Source: Paludibacter sp. (GTDB lineage Bacteria; Bacteroidota; Bacteroidia; Bacteroidales; Paludibacteraceae). From it: a stretch of DNA of 64,000 nt. The notes under the pieces were generated by a model, which saw only the letters and a program-made list of their open reading frames with translations, had not been told where the DNA came from and ran no database searches. Location: the NCBI GenBank assembly GCA_019163375.1, contig JAFLKK010000014.1, forward strand, positions 29,035 to 93,034. The letters run 5' to 3'. The translations under genes were made by a program, and so were the position numbers. Positions 1 to 8,216 of this stretch are shown piece after piece. Each line of letters begins with the position of its first letter. Within the stretch, counting starts at the first letter, position 1.

Positions 1-717
1 CTTTGCTCCGGATTTTATCCAACTTTCTACAAGCAAGACATCTTCATTCTTCAGCGTGCTGATATCAGTATGATTATACGATACTGCACTTTTGTTAGTC
101 AATACATCCATTATAAAACTGTTATTAATACTATTAGGTGTTACCCTGTTTTTAATGGAGTTTTTAGCAACATGATTCACCAGATATTTATAGGCACTAT
201 CGGGTGTAAGATATAACCCAGCCGATGCTTTTGAACCACCGCCGTGACACTGAATGCATTGAGAGAAGACTTGTGACTGTATACGTCCGAACGAAGCTAG
301 ATCGATATTTTGCAACGGAATCGAAATGTCGGTTGTAGGTGCTTCATTTATCGGATAATCAAAAAAAGAATATACTTTTTTGTTTCCAACAGCTTGCAGA
401 AGACAAAAGCTGATATTAGTCGTTCCGCTAGGCAACTCATTGATTGAGACTGTAATTTGTCCTCCTTCGGTGCTCGGTTTTTCGACGATAGTGAACGTTC
501 CTGGATAAGGTGTTGAACCAACAAATGTGGCTATTGCAATTTTATAATTATCCGAAAAAGTTTCGATATTCGTCAGTTTAAAGACTGCACTTACATTCAC
601 TTTTACTATATTCCCATCATTCTCTTTAGGGTAAATATCACCACTATCGCACGATGAAAACATCAATATGCAGCCACAGATGATAGCGTACATTAGATTT
701 TTATTCTTTGATTTCAT
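1..717 (-). CDS. Lipoprotein with a CxxCH haem-binding motif (partial, C-terminus outside window)
   Basis: The frame is open from ATG at 717 to the first base of the window, so the C-terminus is missing; 239 codons are visible. The N-terminus is a lipoprotein signal (charged start, hydrophobic stretch, lipobox ending FSSC at about residue 23), so it should be an outer-membrane or periplasm-facing lipoprotein. Residues of about 60-130 look like a beta-rich extracellular domain. A c-type haem motif CIQCH lies at about residue 153, followed by glycine and serine-rich sequence, which suggests a cytochrome-like C-terminal domain. It is last in a minus-strand cluster with two porins, a di-haem oxidoreductase and an imelysin, separated by only 15 bases from the porin gene, so it probably belongs to the same metal/redox operon. 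The family is not recognised beyond this. Confidence 0.75.
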   Translation of the reverse strand, partial: MKSKNKNLMYAIICGCILMFSSCDSGDIYPKENDGNIVKVNVSAVFKLTNIETFSDNYKIAIATFVGSTPYPGTFTIVEKPSTEGGQITVSINELPSGTTNISFCLLQAVGNKKVYSFFDYPINEAPTTDISIPLQNIDLASFGRIQSQVFSQCIQCHGGGSKASAGLYLTPDSAYKYLVNHVAKNSIKNRVTPNSINNSFIMDVLTNKSAVSYNHTDISTLKNEDVLLVESWIKSGAK

Positions 718-732
718 TTAATTAATTGAACT

Positions 733-1950
733 TTAGAATGAGAACTGGAGCATTACCTGTGCAAAATGTTTAGGCAACCCCAAGTCGTCGTTGTCTCTGT
801 CGAGCTGAGTCTCATGTCCCCATTTACCTAAATACTGATACATAGCTTGCAGTTTTAAATTATATCCGGCAATAAAATAATTGAACCCTAGAGCAGGCGC
901 ATTTAAAATACCGGCTTGACGTGTAGCATTTCGATCATAAAAATCATAACGAGCAGCGAGCTGTATTTTATCTGTTACGAAATAACCGCCCTGCACATAA
1001 GCCCCCCAAAAGTTATAAGCCGGTGAGATATTTTGTTTTTCGGTGAATTTCATATTCAAATAATACCCTTCGGCCGTGAAGTACCATTTGTTGTACAAAT
1101 AGGCAAACTCAAATCCTGCACGAAAATCATTACTTGCCTGCCAGTTAGCTTCCACATTGTACGAAGATGATAATGCCAGCAACCATTTATTGTTATGCAA
1201 ATCATCCGGACTGCCCTGATGTGTGGGCATAATTCCTTTGGGCATATAGGCCATACGAGCGGCATACAACAGCGAAGGAATACCTAAATCGTCGCTAAGC
1301 GTTTTTTTAGCTCCATTTACCGTTACTCCTGTGCCGTTGAAAACACCAAGACTATACTGCCATTTTTGGTCAAGTAAACCATGCATCTGTACTCCTAAAT
1401 CAAATCCGGTGGCTATGGCTGGATTTACGGAGTTGAGCGAGTAAGGAATATTAACTGCAGAAGTCAGCGAAACAGGTAATGAAGGAAAGAGTGTCTCGCC
1501 TAGGGTAACCAGATAAGCCTGATTGTAAGGCGTTTTAAATTTCCCTGCTCGAAAACGTAACTCTTCTTTAAGCTTCAGATCGAACCATGCCTGCTGGAGT
1601 AGTGCATCACCAGATTGAGCAGCATTAATGGTTACATTGAAAAGGATTTTATTGAACGCTTTTCCGGCAAATCCAATCAACGCATTTCCAATCTCAAAAC
1701 CGCTGTTAGCAATATTGTCCTGATCTTCTAGCGCAAGACCTTCATCGTCATAATAATTCATTTTAGCTGATGTTTGAACCAACACAAAAGGTTTGAATAC
1801 AAAATCGCCGGCTTTGGTCTCGAAACTGAATCCTTTTTTTCCGGCCAAGGGGATTACATCACTTTCGATATCTTTTTCGTTTTTAATTTGTGCCGAAACG
1901 CGTAATATGCATCCAAGCAATATCAATACTAAGTAGCATTTGAATTTCAT
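733..1950 (-). CDS. Outer-membrane porin, phosphate-selective porin O/P-like
   Basis: This 405-residue protein has a cleavable signal peptide (MKFKCYLVLILLGCILRVSA) and then repeated amphipathic beta-strand patterns rich in aromatic residues and Gly/Asn, ending in the terminal Phe (QLQF-type end, here LQFSF) typical of outer-membrane barrels. The pattern fits the OprO/OprP porin family that is common in Bacteroidota. It would form a channel for anions or small complexes in the outer membrane. It is the fourth gene of a minus-strand cluster, 37 bases behind the di-haem oxidoreductase gene and 15 bases before the partial CxxCH lipoprotein. A second, larger porin heads the same cluster. Substrate cannot be read from sequence; the context suggests metal-related traffic. 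Confidence 0.8.
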   Translation of the reverse strand: MKFKCYLVLILLGCILRVSAQIKNEKDIESDVIPLAGKKGFSFETKAGDFVFKPFVLVQTSAKMNYYDDEGLALEDQDNIANSGFEIGNALIGFAGKAFNKILFNVTINAAQSGDALLQQAWFDLKLKEELRFRAGKFKTPYNQAYLVTLGETLFPSLPVSLTSAVNIPYSLNSVNPAIATGFDLGVQMHGLLDQKWQYSLGVFNGTGVTVNGAKKTLSDDLGIPSLLYAARMAYMPKGIMPTHQGSPDDLHNNKWLLALSSSYNVEANWQASNDFRAGFEFAYLYNKWYFTAEGYYLNMKFTEKQNISPAYNFWGAYVQGGYFVTDKIQLAARYDFYDRNATRQAGILNAPALGFNYFIAGYNLKLQAMYQYLGKWGHETQLDRDNDDLGLPKHFAQVMLQFSF

Positions 1951-1987
1951 CTCTTCTTTTATTTATGTTAGAAAGTTAGTCTAAAAA

Positions 1988-3415
1988 TTATAAGCTTCGG
2001 AGGAAAGTAACCACAGCATCGCGGTCTTCTTTCGACATTCGTTTAAATAACTCGCGCGAAACTGCTCCTTCACCATCATGCCACATAATGGCTTCTACAT
2101 AGTTGCGTGCACGTCCATCGTGTAAAAATCGGGTATGACCGCTCACCGTTTCCTGTAACCCTATTCCCCAAAGCGGAGTTGTTCGCCATTCGTAACCCGC
2201 GGCCAATCCTGAACGGTAATGACTGTCTAATCCCGGCCCCATATCATGCAACAGAAAATCACCATAAGGATGAATTGTTTGACCGCTCAACCAAGGCAGG
2301 CGGGTGCCGTTGAGCAGCGCGATAGGATCTTGTTTGGTATGTAATGTCGGAATATGACAAAGCTGACATTTGGCTTTGTAAAAGTTTTCTTCTCCTTTTT
2401 TCACTACTGCATTGTTTACGTTCCTACGGGCAGGAACACCGAGTGAACTTAAGTAAAAATCGACATTCTCCATATCACGCGTAGAAATTTGAATTCCATA
2501 ATGGCTAAATCCGATTTGTTGAGATTGCCCATAACCGACTTCGAGTGGGAAACGGTCGCTAGTAACTCCCAAATCCGACGAGAAACCAAGCTCTACAGTT
2601 AGATCGGCATGTTGGGCTTTATTTCCCCCCGTACCAATAAAACTCTTATTTCGCTCGGTGATAATATTCATTTTACCCGAAATACCATATTCAGGATAGT
2701 TGCTTAATGCTGCCAACTGTTTCAGTTCATCTGGATCTAATGCCATAATTTGCCCCATACCCACATGTCGCAATGGAATGCGAACATCGATAATCAAGTC
2801 TTCGGGGGCAATACTATCAGAGTACCATTCTGTAATTTTATAGGTAGGCTTTACGAGCGAATATTTTTCTCCATCAGGGAACTCGTATGTCTTTTCAGTG
2901 TATGTTGCTGATAATCTACCTTCTGGTTTTGTTCCGAAAATAGCCTGATCGTGTAGCACTCGCCCATATTCCCTGAAAAATGTTCCGTTTTGTTTGCAGA
3001 TAAAAGCGAGTTGTCCCGAAAAACCGGTACCCGAACCACCCTCTGAAAATAGAGTAGGATATGATCGACCTGCATTCTTATGGCAACTTCCACACGAAAA
3101 ACCAACATACAGCGGACCCAGTCCACCTTGCAAAGGATCATCCTGATTGGCGATACGCGGATCATCATACAGTTTGTCGCCGGCAAGAAATCTATCCATC
3201 AATGAACCTGTTACCCAAGGTGCTGGTGTATCGTAAGCAAAAACACTGGACATGAACACAGTTGAATTTCCGGCTGATAATTCCGCCGGATCGGCTACTT
3301 TCCCATTCGGTTTAAGTATTATCTCATCTGCATTATCACTACACGCACCTATTGCCATGATGCAGAGCACCACAACACTTAGCTGTATGTATTTACTATA
3401 ATGTTTAATTCGCAT
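1988..3415 (-). CDS. Di-haem oxidoreductase (DHOR/DUF1111) lipoprotein
   Basis: The 475-residue protein starts with a lipoprotein signal ending in the lipobox AIGAC (Cys25). Two c-type haem motifs are visible: CGSCH at residues 108-112 and CQLCH at about 348-352, with a large linker domain, matching the putative di-haem thiol oxidoreductase family DHOR (DUF1111), relatives of the MauG/cytochrome c peroxidase group. The ending with HDGRA and W-H-D-G-E residues is typical of the family. Such genes are commonly found next to imelysin genes in iron-regulated loci, exactly as here. The likely role is electron transfer or oxidation in the periplasm linked to iron handling; the true substrate of the family is unsettled. 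It lies 141 bases downstream of the imelysin gene on the same strand. Confidence 0.88.
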   Translation of the reverse strand: MRIKHYSKYIQLSVVVLCIMAIGACSDNADEIILKPNGKVADPAELSAGNSTVFMSSVFAYDTPAPWVTGSLMDRFLAGDKLYDDPRIANQDDPLQGGLGPLYVGFSCGSCHKNAGRSYPTLFSEGGSGTGFSGQLAFICKQNGTFFREYGRVLHDQAIFGTKPEGRLSATYTEKTYEFPDGEKYSLVKPTYKITEWYSDSIAPEDLIIDVRIPLRHVGMGQIMALDPDELKQLAALSNYPEYGISGKMNIITERNKSFIGTGGNKAQHADLTVELGFSSDLGVTSDRFPLEVGYGQSQQIGFSHYGIQISTRDMENVDFYLSSLGVPARRNVNNAVVKKGEENFYKAKCQLCHIPTLHTKQDPIALLNGTRLPWLSGQTIHPYGDFLLHDMGPGLDSHYRSGLAAGYEWRTTPLWGIGLQETVSGHTRFLHDGRARNYVEAIMWHDGEGAVSRELFKRMSKEDRDAVVTFLRSL

Positions 3416-3556
3416 TTTTTATCTTTCCATTAAAATTTCGTCGAATACCTTGATCTAGAAATGTCAACCCATCTAAGTCAATCATCTACGCGCCATTAAG
3501 CAATAGCTTTCAGTGACTAAAGTTACTAGCCAAATTCTCCTAACTGATGAGAGAAT

Positions 3557-4693
3557 TTAATCTTTCAACGTTTTAATTTTCGCCAATGTCAGTTCCAAAT
3601 CTCCACAAGCATCGATAGCTGCATCTACTTTTGCACCTGTCAAATTGTTTCGGAATGGATAAGTCATAGCTTTGATAGCTTCGTATGCCGTCTCAATGGC
3701 TGTACCCACCTCTATATTCAAACCCGCATTTTTACTTTTCACAAAGGCCGAAATACTGTTAGCCGATGCAGTAGCTGCCGTTTTACCTCGTCCTCCAAAA
3801 TAGGAATTACGGATACTGATTATATTATTTGCGTAGTCATCAGTTGAGTTCCAGCTATACCATGATTCTACGTCTAGTACGGCCTGCTCGAGGTTACCTT
3901 GTTTTGCTGTTGCATTCGGACCACCAATTTTTTGGGCTCCAACTTCGCTTGCAATATCAATACAACCATCAATAATTTGATCTATGGCATCGCTCTCCGA
4001 AAGAAAGATACTACCGGCAGCACCTGCCTTTTTGAATTGCTCTGAAAAGTTATATTTTACATCAGTTTCATTCTCTTTGAAGGCCGCTAATACTTTTGTA
4101 TCAGTAATATTGCTTGCACCCACCCAGTTTGCCCACAACAAATAAGTATCATTGCGCAAATATTCCGTTGCAGCAATTAAATATTTCAATTCACGGTCGG
4201 TCAAAGCAGTCGTTCTGGGCTCTCCATCTTTAAATATCAGGTACTCGATAGTATGAAAACCATGAACGTTTGATGAAGCAATAGCATCCAAAGAGATTTC
4301 TATATTCGAATCGATAATCGATTGTAATTGTGTTTTATCTAGCGGCCACGAATCGAGTGATGGATCCAAGCTCAACAAGGCAGCGGGTCCGAAAAGAAAA
4401 CCTTCACTTTGTTCCCAGGGAATACGCATGGTCCGCCATGCCGCACACACGTTTGTTAACCCAACACTCGGATTTGCTTTGTAGACTTCAACAGCTTCGT
4501 AAAGAATTGTGGCTTTATCTTTCATATCGGTGTAAGTATTCAACACTACATCGTCCACGTATGTATTAATTACAGCTTTAAAATCGTAACCATAACCATC
4601 TTCTGTTCCCTCCGTCCCCGATTTATCACAGGCAGTGAAACCAACTGCCGTAAAGACCACGGCCATACCTAAAAAAAACTTGCTTTTATTCAT
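3557..4693 (-). CDS. Imelysin-family lipoprotein
   Basis: I start at ATG 4693 because it gives a lipoprotein signal (MNKSKFFLGMAVVFTAVGFTAC); the longer reading back to 4819 would add 42 residues that overlap the upstream porin gene. The protein is 378 residues. The imelysin signature GFHTIEYL (GxHxxE) lies in the first half, and the region is alpha-helical, as expected for peptidase M75/imelysin and EfeO-like proteins, which bind metal rather than act as proven proteases. It should be an outer-membrane lipoprotein in iron uptake. Neighbours on both sides (porin 28 bases upstream, DHOR downstream) match the known imelysin-DHOR pairing. Confidence 0.88.
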   Translation of the reverse strand: MNKSKFFLGMAVVFTAVGFTACDKSGTEGTEDGYGYDFKAVINTYVDDVVLNTYTDMKDKATILYEAVEVYKANPSVGLTNVCAAWRTMRIPWEQSEGFLFGPAALLSLDPSLDSWPLDKTQLQSIIDSNIEISLDAIASSNVHGFHTIEYLIFKDGEPRTTALTDRELKYLIAATEYLRNDTYLLWANWVGASNITDTKVLAAFKENETDVKYNFSEQFKKAGAAGSIFLSESDAIDQIIDGCIDIASEVGAQKIGGPNATAKQGNLEQAVLDVESWYSWNSTDDYANNIISIRNSYFGGRGKTAATASANSISAFVKSKNAGLNIEVGTAIETAYEAIKAMTYPFRNNLTGAKVDAAIDACGDLELTLAKIKTLKD

Positions 4694-4721
4694 ATCAATA
4701 ATTATTAAGTTGTACAAAGAG

Positions 4722-6005
4722 TTATTTTGTAAAGAACCAACCGGTATAGGCCAAAGCCAGTCCGAAGGTATTTTCCTGATTATAATTGTTGTGATCAAGA
4801 TGACGCATAGAATAGTCAACTTTAAGAACTAAATTAGGGAGTAAGTAATAATTCAGTCCGGCAGTCAGCACATTCCTACGGTTAATCGGCATTTCGGCCA
4901 TGCCCTCAACCATCGTTTCGGCACTGTTGTAATATTCGTAGCGTACAAAAGGCATTAGCTTTTCTTTGGTGTTGAAAAAAGATAGCACATTGTATCCGGC
5001 TTCCAAAGAATAGGTCAACGCATTTTGTGCAACAGGTGTGCGGGCAAATCCTGTAGCACTGGAAATATTACGGTTAATTTGCGACAAGCGTTTTGCATCG
5101 CCAAGATTACCCCAGAGATAATTAGCTCGTATAGCCAGATTCTTTGTAAGGTACTGGGCATCTCCCGATAGAATAGTAACAGGAGCCGTAATGTCAGCAG
5201 TTTTCTCTGGCTTGCTGGCATTTTTAGCTGTTTGATTGTAATAAGCCGATGCACCTACTCGTAAACCTTTAATTCCGCTCCATTCAACACGCCCTGCGAA
5301 AGCAGGTGAAGTCATTACTGCTGTTTCAAACATACCCTGTTTGCCACCTTGAATCCAGTTAGCCGATGAAAAACCGTTGGGATCAAGTCCATTCACCACC
5401 ATCAGTTCATATTTAAACCCGGGGAAATAGCCTAATACGGAAATACCTGTTTCGTGCCAGGTAGTAGGCAACAAAGTTGTTTCGCCTTCGGGGCGTGTGG
5501 TGGTAAAAAAGAAAATAGGCTCATGGTGTGCATTGGTAATTCCAATAGGGACAATCATGTGTCCGGCACGAATATTAAACCAGTTAGCAAATCGCTTGGT
5601 AAGGTGGAACTGTTCCAGCTCTATTTCTCCACCTTTTTCAATTTCTGTTTCATATTCGCCGGCTTCATCGTATTCCAACTCCATAGCCGAACCGGCACCA
5701 CCGTATTCTATTTCTACTTCAGTACCAATTACCAGATCATCGCGCAGTTTGTAGTCGAAAGCAAAAACCGCCCGGGGAACAGAAATGTAGGCACGATTGT
5801 CGGAAGGAGCTCCGTTGGTATATTTGTACCTGTCGGGACCATAATTCATTTGTTGGTACAGGATTTCGCCATATCCACCAAAACGGAATTTAGAAAAGCT
5901 CCACTCGTAAGGAACTTCGGACTTTACCGAATCTTTTTTTACTTGCGAGAAAGCTGCAAATGTTACAGAGAGAGTGATACTGAAAAAGAGTAGTATTCGT
6001 TTCAT
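4722..6005 (-). CDS. Outer-membrane porin-like protein, first gene of the imelysin cluster
   Basis: The start at ATG 6005 yields a clean signal peptide (MKRILLFFSITLSVTFAAFS); the frame is open for another 55 codons upstream but that part reads through the promoter region. The mature protein, about 405 residues, is a beta-barrel by pattern: alternating hydrophobic/polar strands, many Tyr and Asn, and terminal aromatic sequence (YTGWFFTK). A stretch of Glu around residues 110-130 (an acidic external loop) might bind metal. It resembles Bacteroidota porins (OprO/P or DUF-type). It heads the minus-strand cluster porin-imelysin-DHOR-porin-CxxCH lipoprotein and has a good promoter 25 bases upstream. 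Confidence 0.78.
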   Translation of the reverse strand: MKRILLFFSITLSVTFAAFSQVKKDSVKSEVPYEWSFSKFRFGGYGEILYQQMNYGPDRYKYTNGAPSDNRAYISVPRAVFAFDYKLRDDLVIGTEVEIEYGGAGSAMELEYDEAGEYETEIEKGGEIELEQFHLTKRFANWFNIRAGHMIVPIGITNAHHEPIFFFTTTRPEGETTLLPTTWHETGISVLGYFPGFKYELMVVNGLDPNGFSSANWIQGGKQGMFETAVMTSPAFAGRVEWSGIKGLRVGASAYYNQTAKNASKPEKTADITAPVTILSGDAQYLTKNLAIRANYLWGNLGDAKRLSQINRNISSATGFARTPVAQNALTYSLEAGYNVLSFFNTKEKLMPFVRYEYYNSAETMVEGMAEMPINRRNVLTAGLNYYLLPNLVLKVDYSMRHLDHNNYNQENTFGLALAYTGWFFTK

Positions 6006-6029
6006 TATGTTTTCGTTATTTAATGAATG

Positions 6030-6037
6030 CAAAGATA
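6030..6037 (-). promoter_or_regulatory. Bacteroidota-type -7 promoter box for the porin/imelysin cluster
   Basis: On the minus strand this reads TATCTTTG followed by C, a match to the Bacteroidota consensus TAnnTTTG. It lies 25 bases upstream of the porin start codon at 6005. Two similar 16-base imperfect palindromes follow further upstream. Confidence 0.6.
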
Positions 6038-6060
6038 GAACTACCCCTAACAACGAAAAA

Positions 6061-6107
6061 TCCCTACATATAAGGATTATTACCACCTGTATCCCTACAA
6101 TGAGGGA
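6061..6107. promoter_or_regulatory. Pair of similar operator-like palindromes
   Basis: TCCCTACATATAAGGA (6061-6076) and TCCCTACAATGAGGGA (6092-6107) are related imperfect palindromes spaced 31 bases apart, about three helical turns. They sit 24 and 55 bases upstream of the -7 box of the porin/imelysin cluster, where an activator or repressor would bind. The regulator is not identifiable from this window. Confidence 0.45.
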
Positions 6108-6221
6108 CATACTTTTTACATATAAAAAGGTTCTAAATAAATTATGACACCCAATAGTTGAAAAATCCACAACGCTACACGACTTCTACTTTAGTCTGAG
6201 TTATTTTGATAAGAGTAACGT

Positions 6222-6263
6222 TACTAATACACTCTTAGTAGTAGTACTAAGAGTGTATTAGTA
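6222..6263. repeat. Perfect 19-bp inverted repeat with GTAG loop
   Basis: Left arm 6222-6240 (TACTAATACACTCTTAGTA) and right arm 6245-6263 are exact reverse complements around a four-base loop. No T-run follows on either strand, so it is not a standard terminator. It is in the 437-base gap between the porin cluster and the PepSY cluster. Confidence 0.7.
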
Positions 6264-6312
6264 GAAGTACAAGGCATCGTGGAAAAATACCCTGCTTTGC
6301 AGATAATAATAG

Positions 6313-6348
6313 AAAACCCGTACTCACCAAAGTGTCAGTACGGGTTTT
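6313..6348 (-). terminator. Rho-independent terminator of the receptor/PepSY unit
   Basis: Perfect 12-bp arms 6313-6324 and 6337-6348 (AAAACCCGTACT and its complement) enclose a 12-base loop. A-runs and T-runs flank it, so it can end transcription in either direction; it lies 95 bases after the stop of the minus-strand secreted-protein gene ending at 6443. Confidence 0.65.
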
Positions 6349-6442
6349 AAACTTAAGTAATGCGATAGTAGCGAGTATTACATTCAATTAGAAAATGCAC
6401 ATTCGCTTGTTCATCAGAAGATGATTCAAACACCATTTTATC

Positions 6443-7030
6443 TTATTCAGAAACACTTATATTGATCAATTGGTCGTTCGAATTAAATAATAGTTCTAAT
6501 CTTGAATCAAGATTGGCAGCAGCATCGGATAAATAATTAACACTGATAGCAGAATATTCTATTCCTCTTGATTTTCCATCTCTTTCTACGAGTGAAAAAT
6601 CAAAAAAAGTCTTCTTTCTTTTAATAATTGGGGATAATCCTGGTCTACGATTAGTTTTCTTGATTTTAATCGTTATTCTATCTTTTACTTTGAAAGTAAT
6701 TCCACCGATAGAGCCTACCTGTATTGAACTATCTTTAAGTTCAAAACCTGATAATACATCATTCGTGAAGTACAGAAAATTACCTTTATAATTATAAATC
6801 TTTACCAGCACTGAATCAATCTCCCAATACTCATCAGAAATGCTGGTAGGTTGACCGAGTATTTGAACAGCCTTACCTATACTTTCGCCAAGTTTTACCC
6901 CTTGAGTGACATCACCCGCCTTCATTAAAAGTAAACTTGACGTCGGAATACGGGTTTGTGCAAAAATACTTGTAAACGAAAATGCAAAAAGTCCAATTGC
7001 ATAAACTAAAAATGAATTCTTCTTTCTCAT
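6443..7030 (-). CDS. Secreted protein of unknown function
   Basis: This 195-residue protein has a signal peptide (cleavage probably after SIFA, residue 24) and no further membrane segment. The rest is beta-rich, with the stretch of about residues 40-85 (LGESIGKAVQILGQP) resembling small outer-membrane-assembly or PDZ-like periplasmic modules, but I do not recognise a family. It follows the PepSY gene by 26 bases on the same strand, with the TonB receptor upstream, so it is probably co-expressed with iron uptake. A strong hairpin terminator follows. Confidence 0.65.
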   Translation of the reverse strand: MRKKNSFLVYAIGLFAFSFTSIFAQTRIPTSSLLLMKAGDVTQGVKLGESIGKAVQILGQPTSISDEYWEIDSVLVKIYNYKGNFLYFTNDVLSGFELKDSSIQVGSIGGITFKVKDRITIKIKKTNRRPGLSPIIKRKKTFFDFSLVERDGKSRGIEYSAISVNYLSDAAANLDSRLELLFNSNDQLINISVSE

Positions 7031-7056
7031 ATTTTAAATTGATTTTGTTGTTTTGA

Positions 7057-8121
7057 TTAAAAACGTCGACCCCACCAAATGATAATGCCCGTGACGATCA
7101 AATAAGCCCCGATAATACCCGCCAAAAAAGTGAGTAATTCACCAAACCAGCCAAGCCATTTTCCGCTATGGAGCGACATAAGCACATTTTCAACCTCTGA
7201 GTTTACAACGCCTTTCTGATCTGTAAGTTCCTCTCCACTCACTTTATCTACAAAATGAACTGCTCCTAAGTATGTCAGAATGCCAATTTCTTTGCCAACG
7301 GCTATTTTATAAATTCCATTCTCTTGCCTACTTGCAAGCCCTATACGCATAGCTTCTACTCCCGGTACAACCCTGTATTTTTCAATAATGTTTAATATCG
7401 GTGCTTTCACGTCTGCAGCAGCCCATCGGCTTTTTATTTCCGATTTGCCACCTCCCAATGCCTCCACCAAAGACTTTTCAAGAGGTTTGAAAGCCATAAT
7501 AGTACCGGTAAGTGCTAGTAACAATAAAATCCCTGACGCATACATTCCAAGCACCCGATGATGATCGTACATAATGCGTTTAAACTTTAGCTTATGATTG
7601 AGTGTAAAAAAGTGCTTCCAATTTTTAAGGGTCAGCCTTTTAGGCCGCCAGAGCAGCATTCCGGTAATAATAAGAATAAGAAAGATGACTGTAGCGATTT
7701 TTACGATCCATACACCCGTTTCGCCCAGCAATAATTCACTGTGCAGATGAGCAACAACATAGAAAAACTGGTGTGAACGACTTTCGCCCAACAACCGTCC
7801 GGTATAGGGGTCAACAAAAACGTTGCGGAGTCCGTTTTTTTCGCTGTAGAGTAGTATTTTATAACTCTTGCTTTTGTCGGTGTAGGCTACCATCGATGCT
7901 ATTTTATCGTCGGGATAGCGCTTACGAACTATTTTGAGTATACTTTCAACCGGTTGTTTACTTGCCCCTATAGTAACTTCGCTATATGGACGGTGCATTA
8001 AATCCATAATCTCATCAGCATAGGTAAAAATACTACCTGTGATACACACAACAAATAAAACAACTGCACTGGGTAAAGCTAACCATAAATGAAGCTTGTG
8101 TATTATTTTTCGGATATTCAT
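7057..8121 (-). CDS. PepSY-associated membrane protein (PiuB/siderophore-reductase-like)
   Basis: The 354-residue protein shows the usual layout of PepSY_TM proteins: a first membrane helix at about 12-35 (WLALPSAVVLFVVCITGSIF), a periplasmic PepSY segment, a second and third helix near 135-160 and 190-210, another PepSY-like segment, and a last helix near 325-350 ending in IIIWWGRRF. Histidines near the helices (HKLHLW, HLHSELLLG, HHRVLG, LHSGKW) are typical and may hold haem or metal. Family members are encoded next to siderophore receptors and are thought to help reduce or release iron in the periplasm. Here it follows the siderophore-type receptor gene by 95 bases, which supports that role. 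Confidence 0.85.
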   Translation of the reverse strand: MNIRKIIHKLHLWLALPSAVVLFVVCITGSIFTYADEIMDLMHRPYSEVTIGASKQPVESILKIVRKRYPDDKIASMVAYTDKSKSYKILLYSEKNGLRNVFVDPYTGRLLGESRSHQFFYVVAHLHSELLLGETGVWIVKIATVIFLILIITGMLLWRPKRLTLKNWKHFFTLNHKLKFKRIMYDHHRVLGMYASGILLLLALTGTIMAFKPLEKSLVEALGGGKSEIKSRWAAADVKAPILNIIEKYRVVPGVEAMRIGLASRQENGIYKIAVGKEIGILTYLGAVHFVDKVSGEELTDQKGVVNSEVENVLMSLHSGKWLGWFGELLTFLAGIIGAYLIVTGIIIWWGRRF

Positions 8122-8216
8122 AAAATATTACTTAGTGTGAATAAATAAACACTCAGGGACGCTATCTTCACGATATGATCCCTGAGTAAAAAAGATGAAA
8201 ACAAACAAAAAACTAT

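Noticed and set aside
5454..5993. Plus-strand 179-codon frame inside the porin gene
   Set aside because: It is antisense to the clearly coded porin and has no family pattern; a shadow of strand-biased codons.
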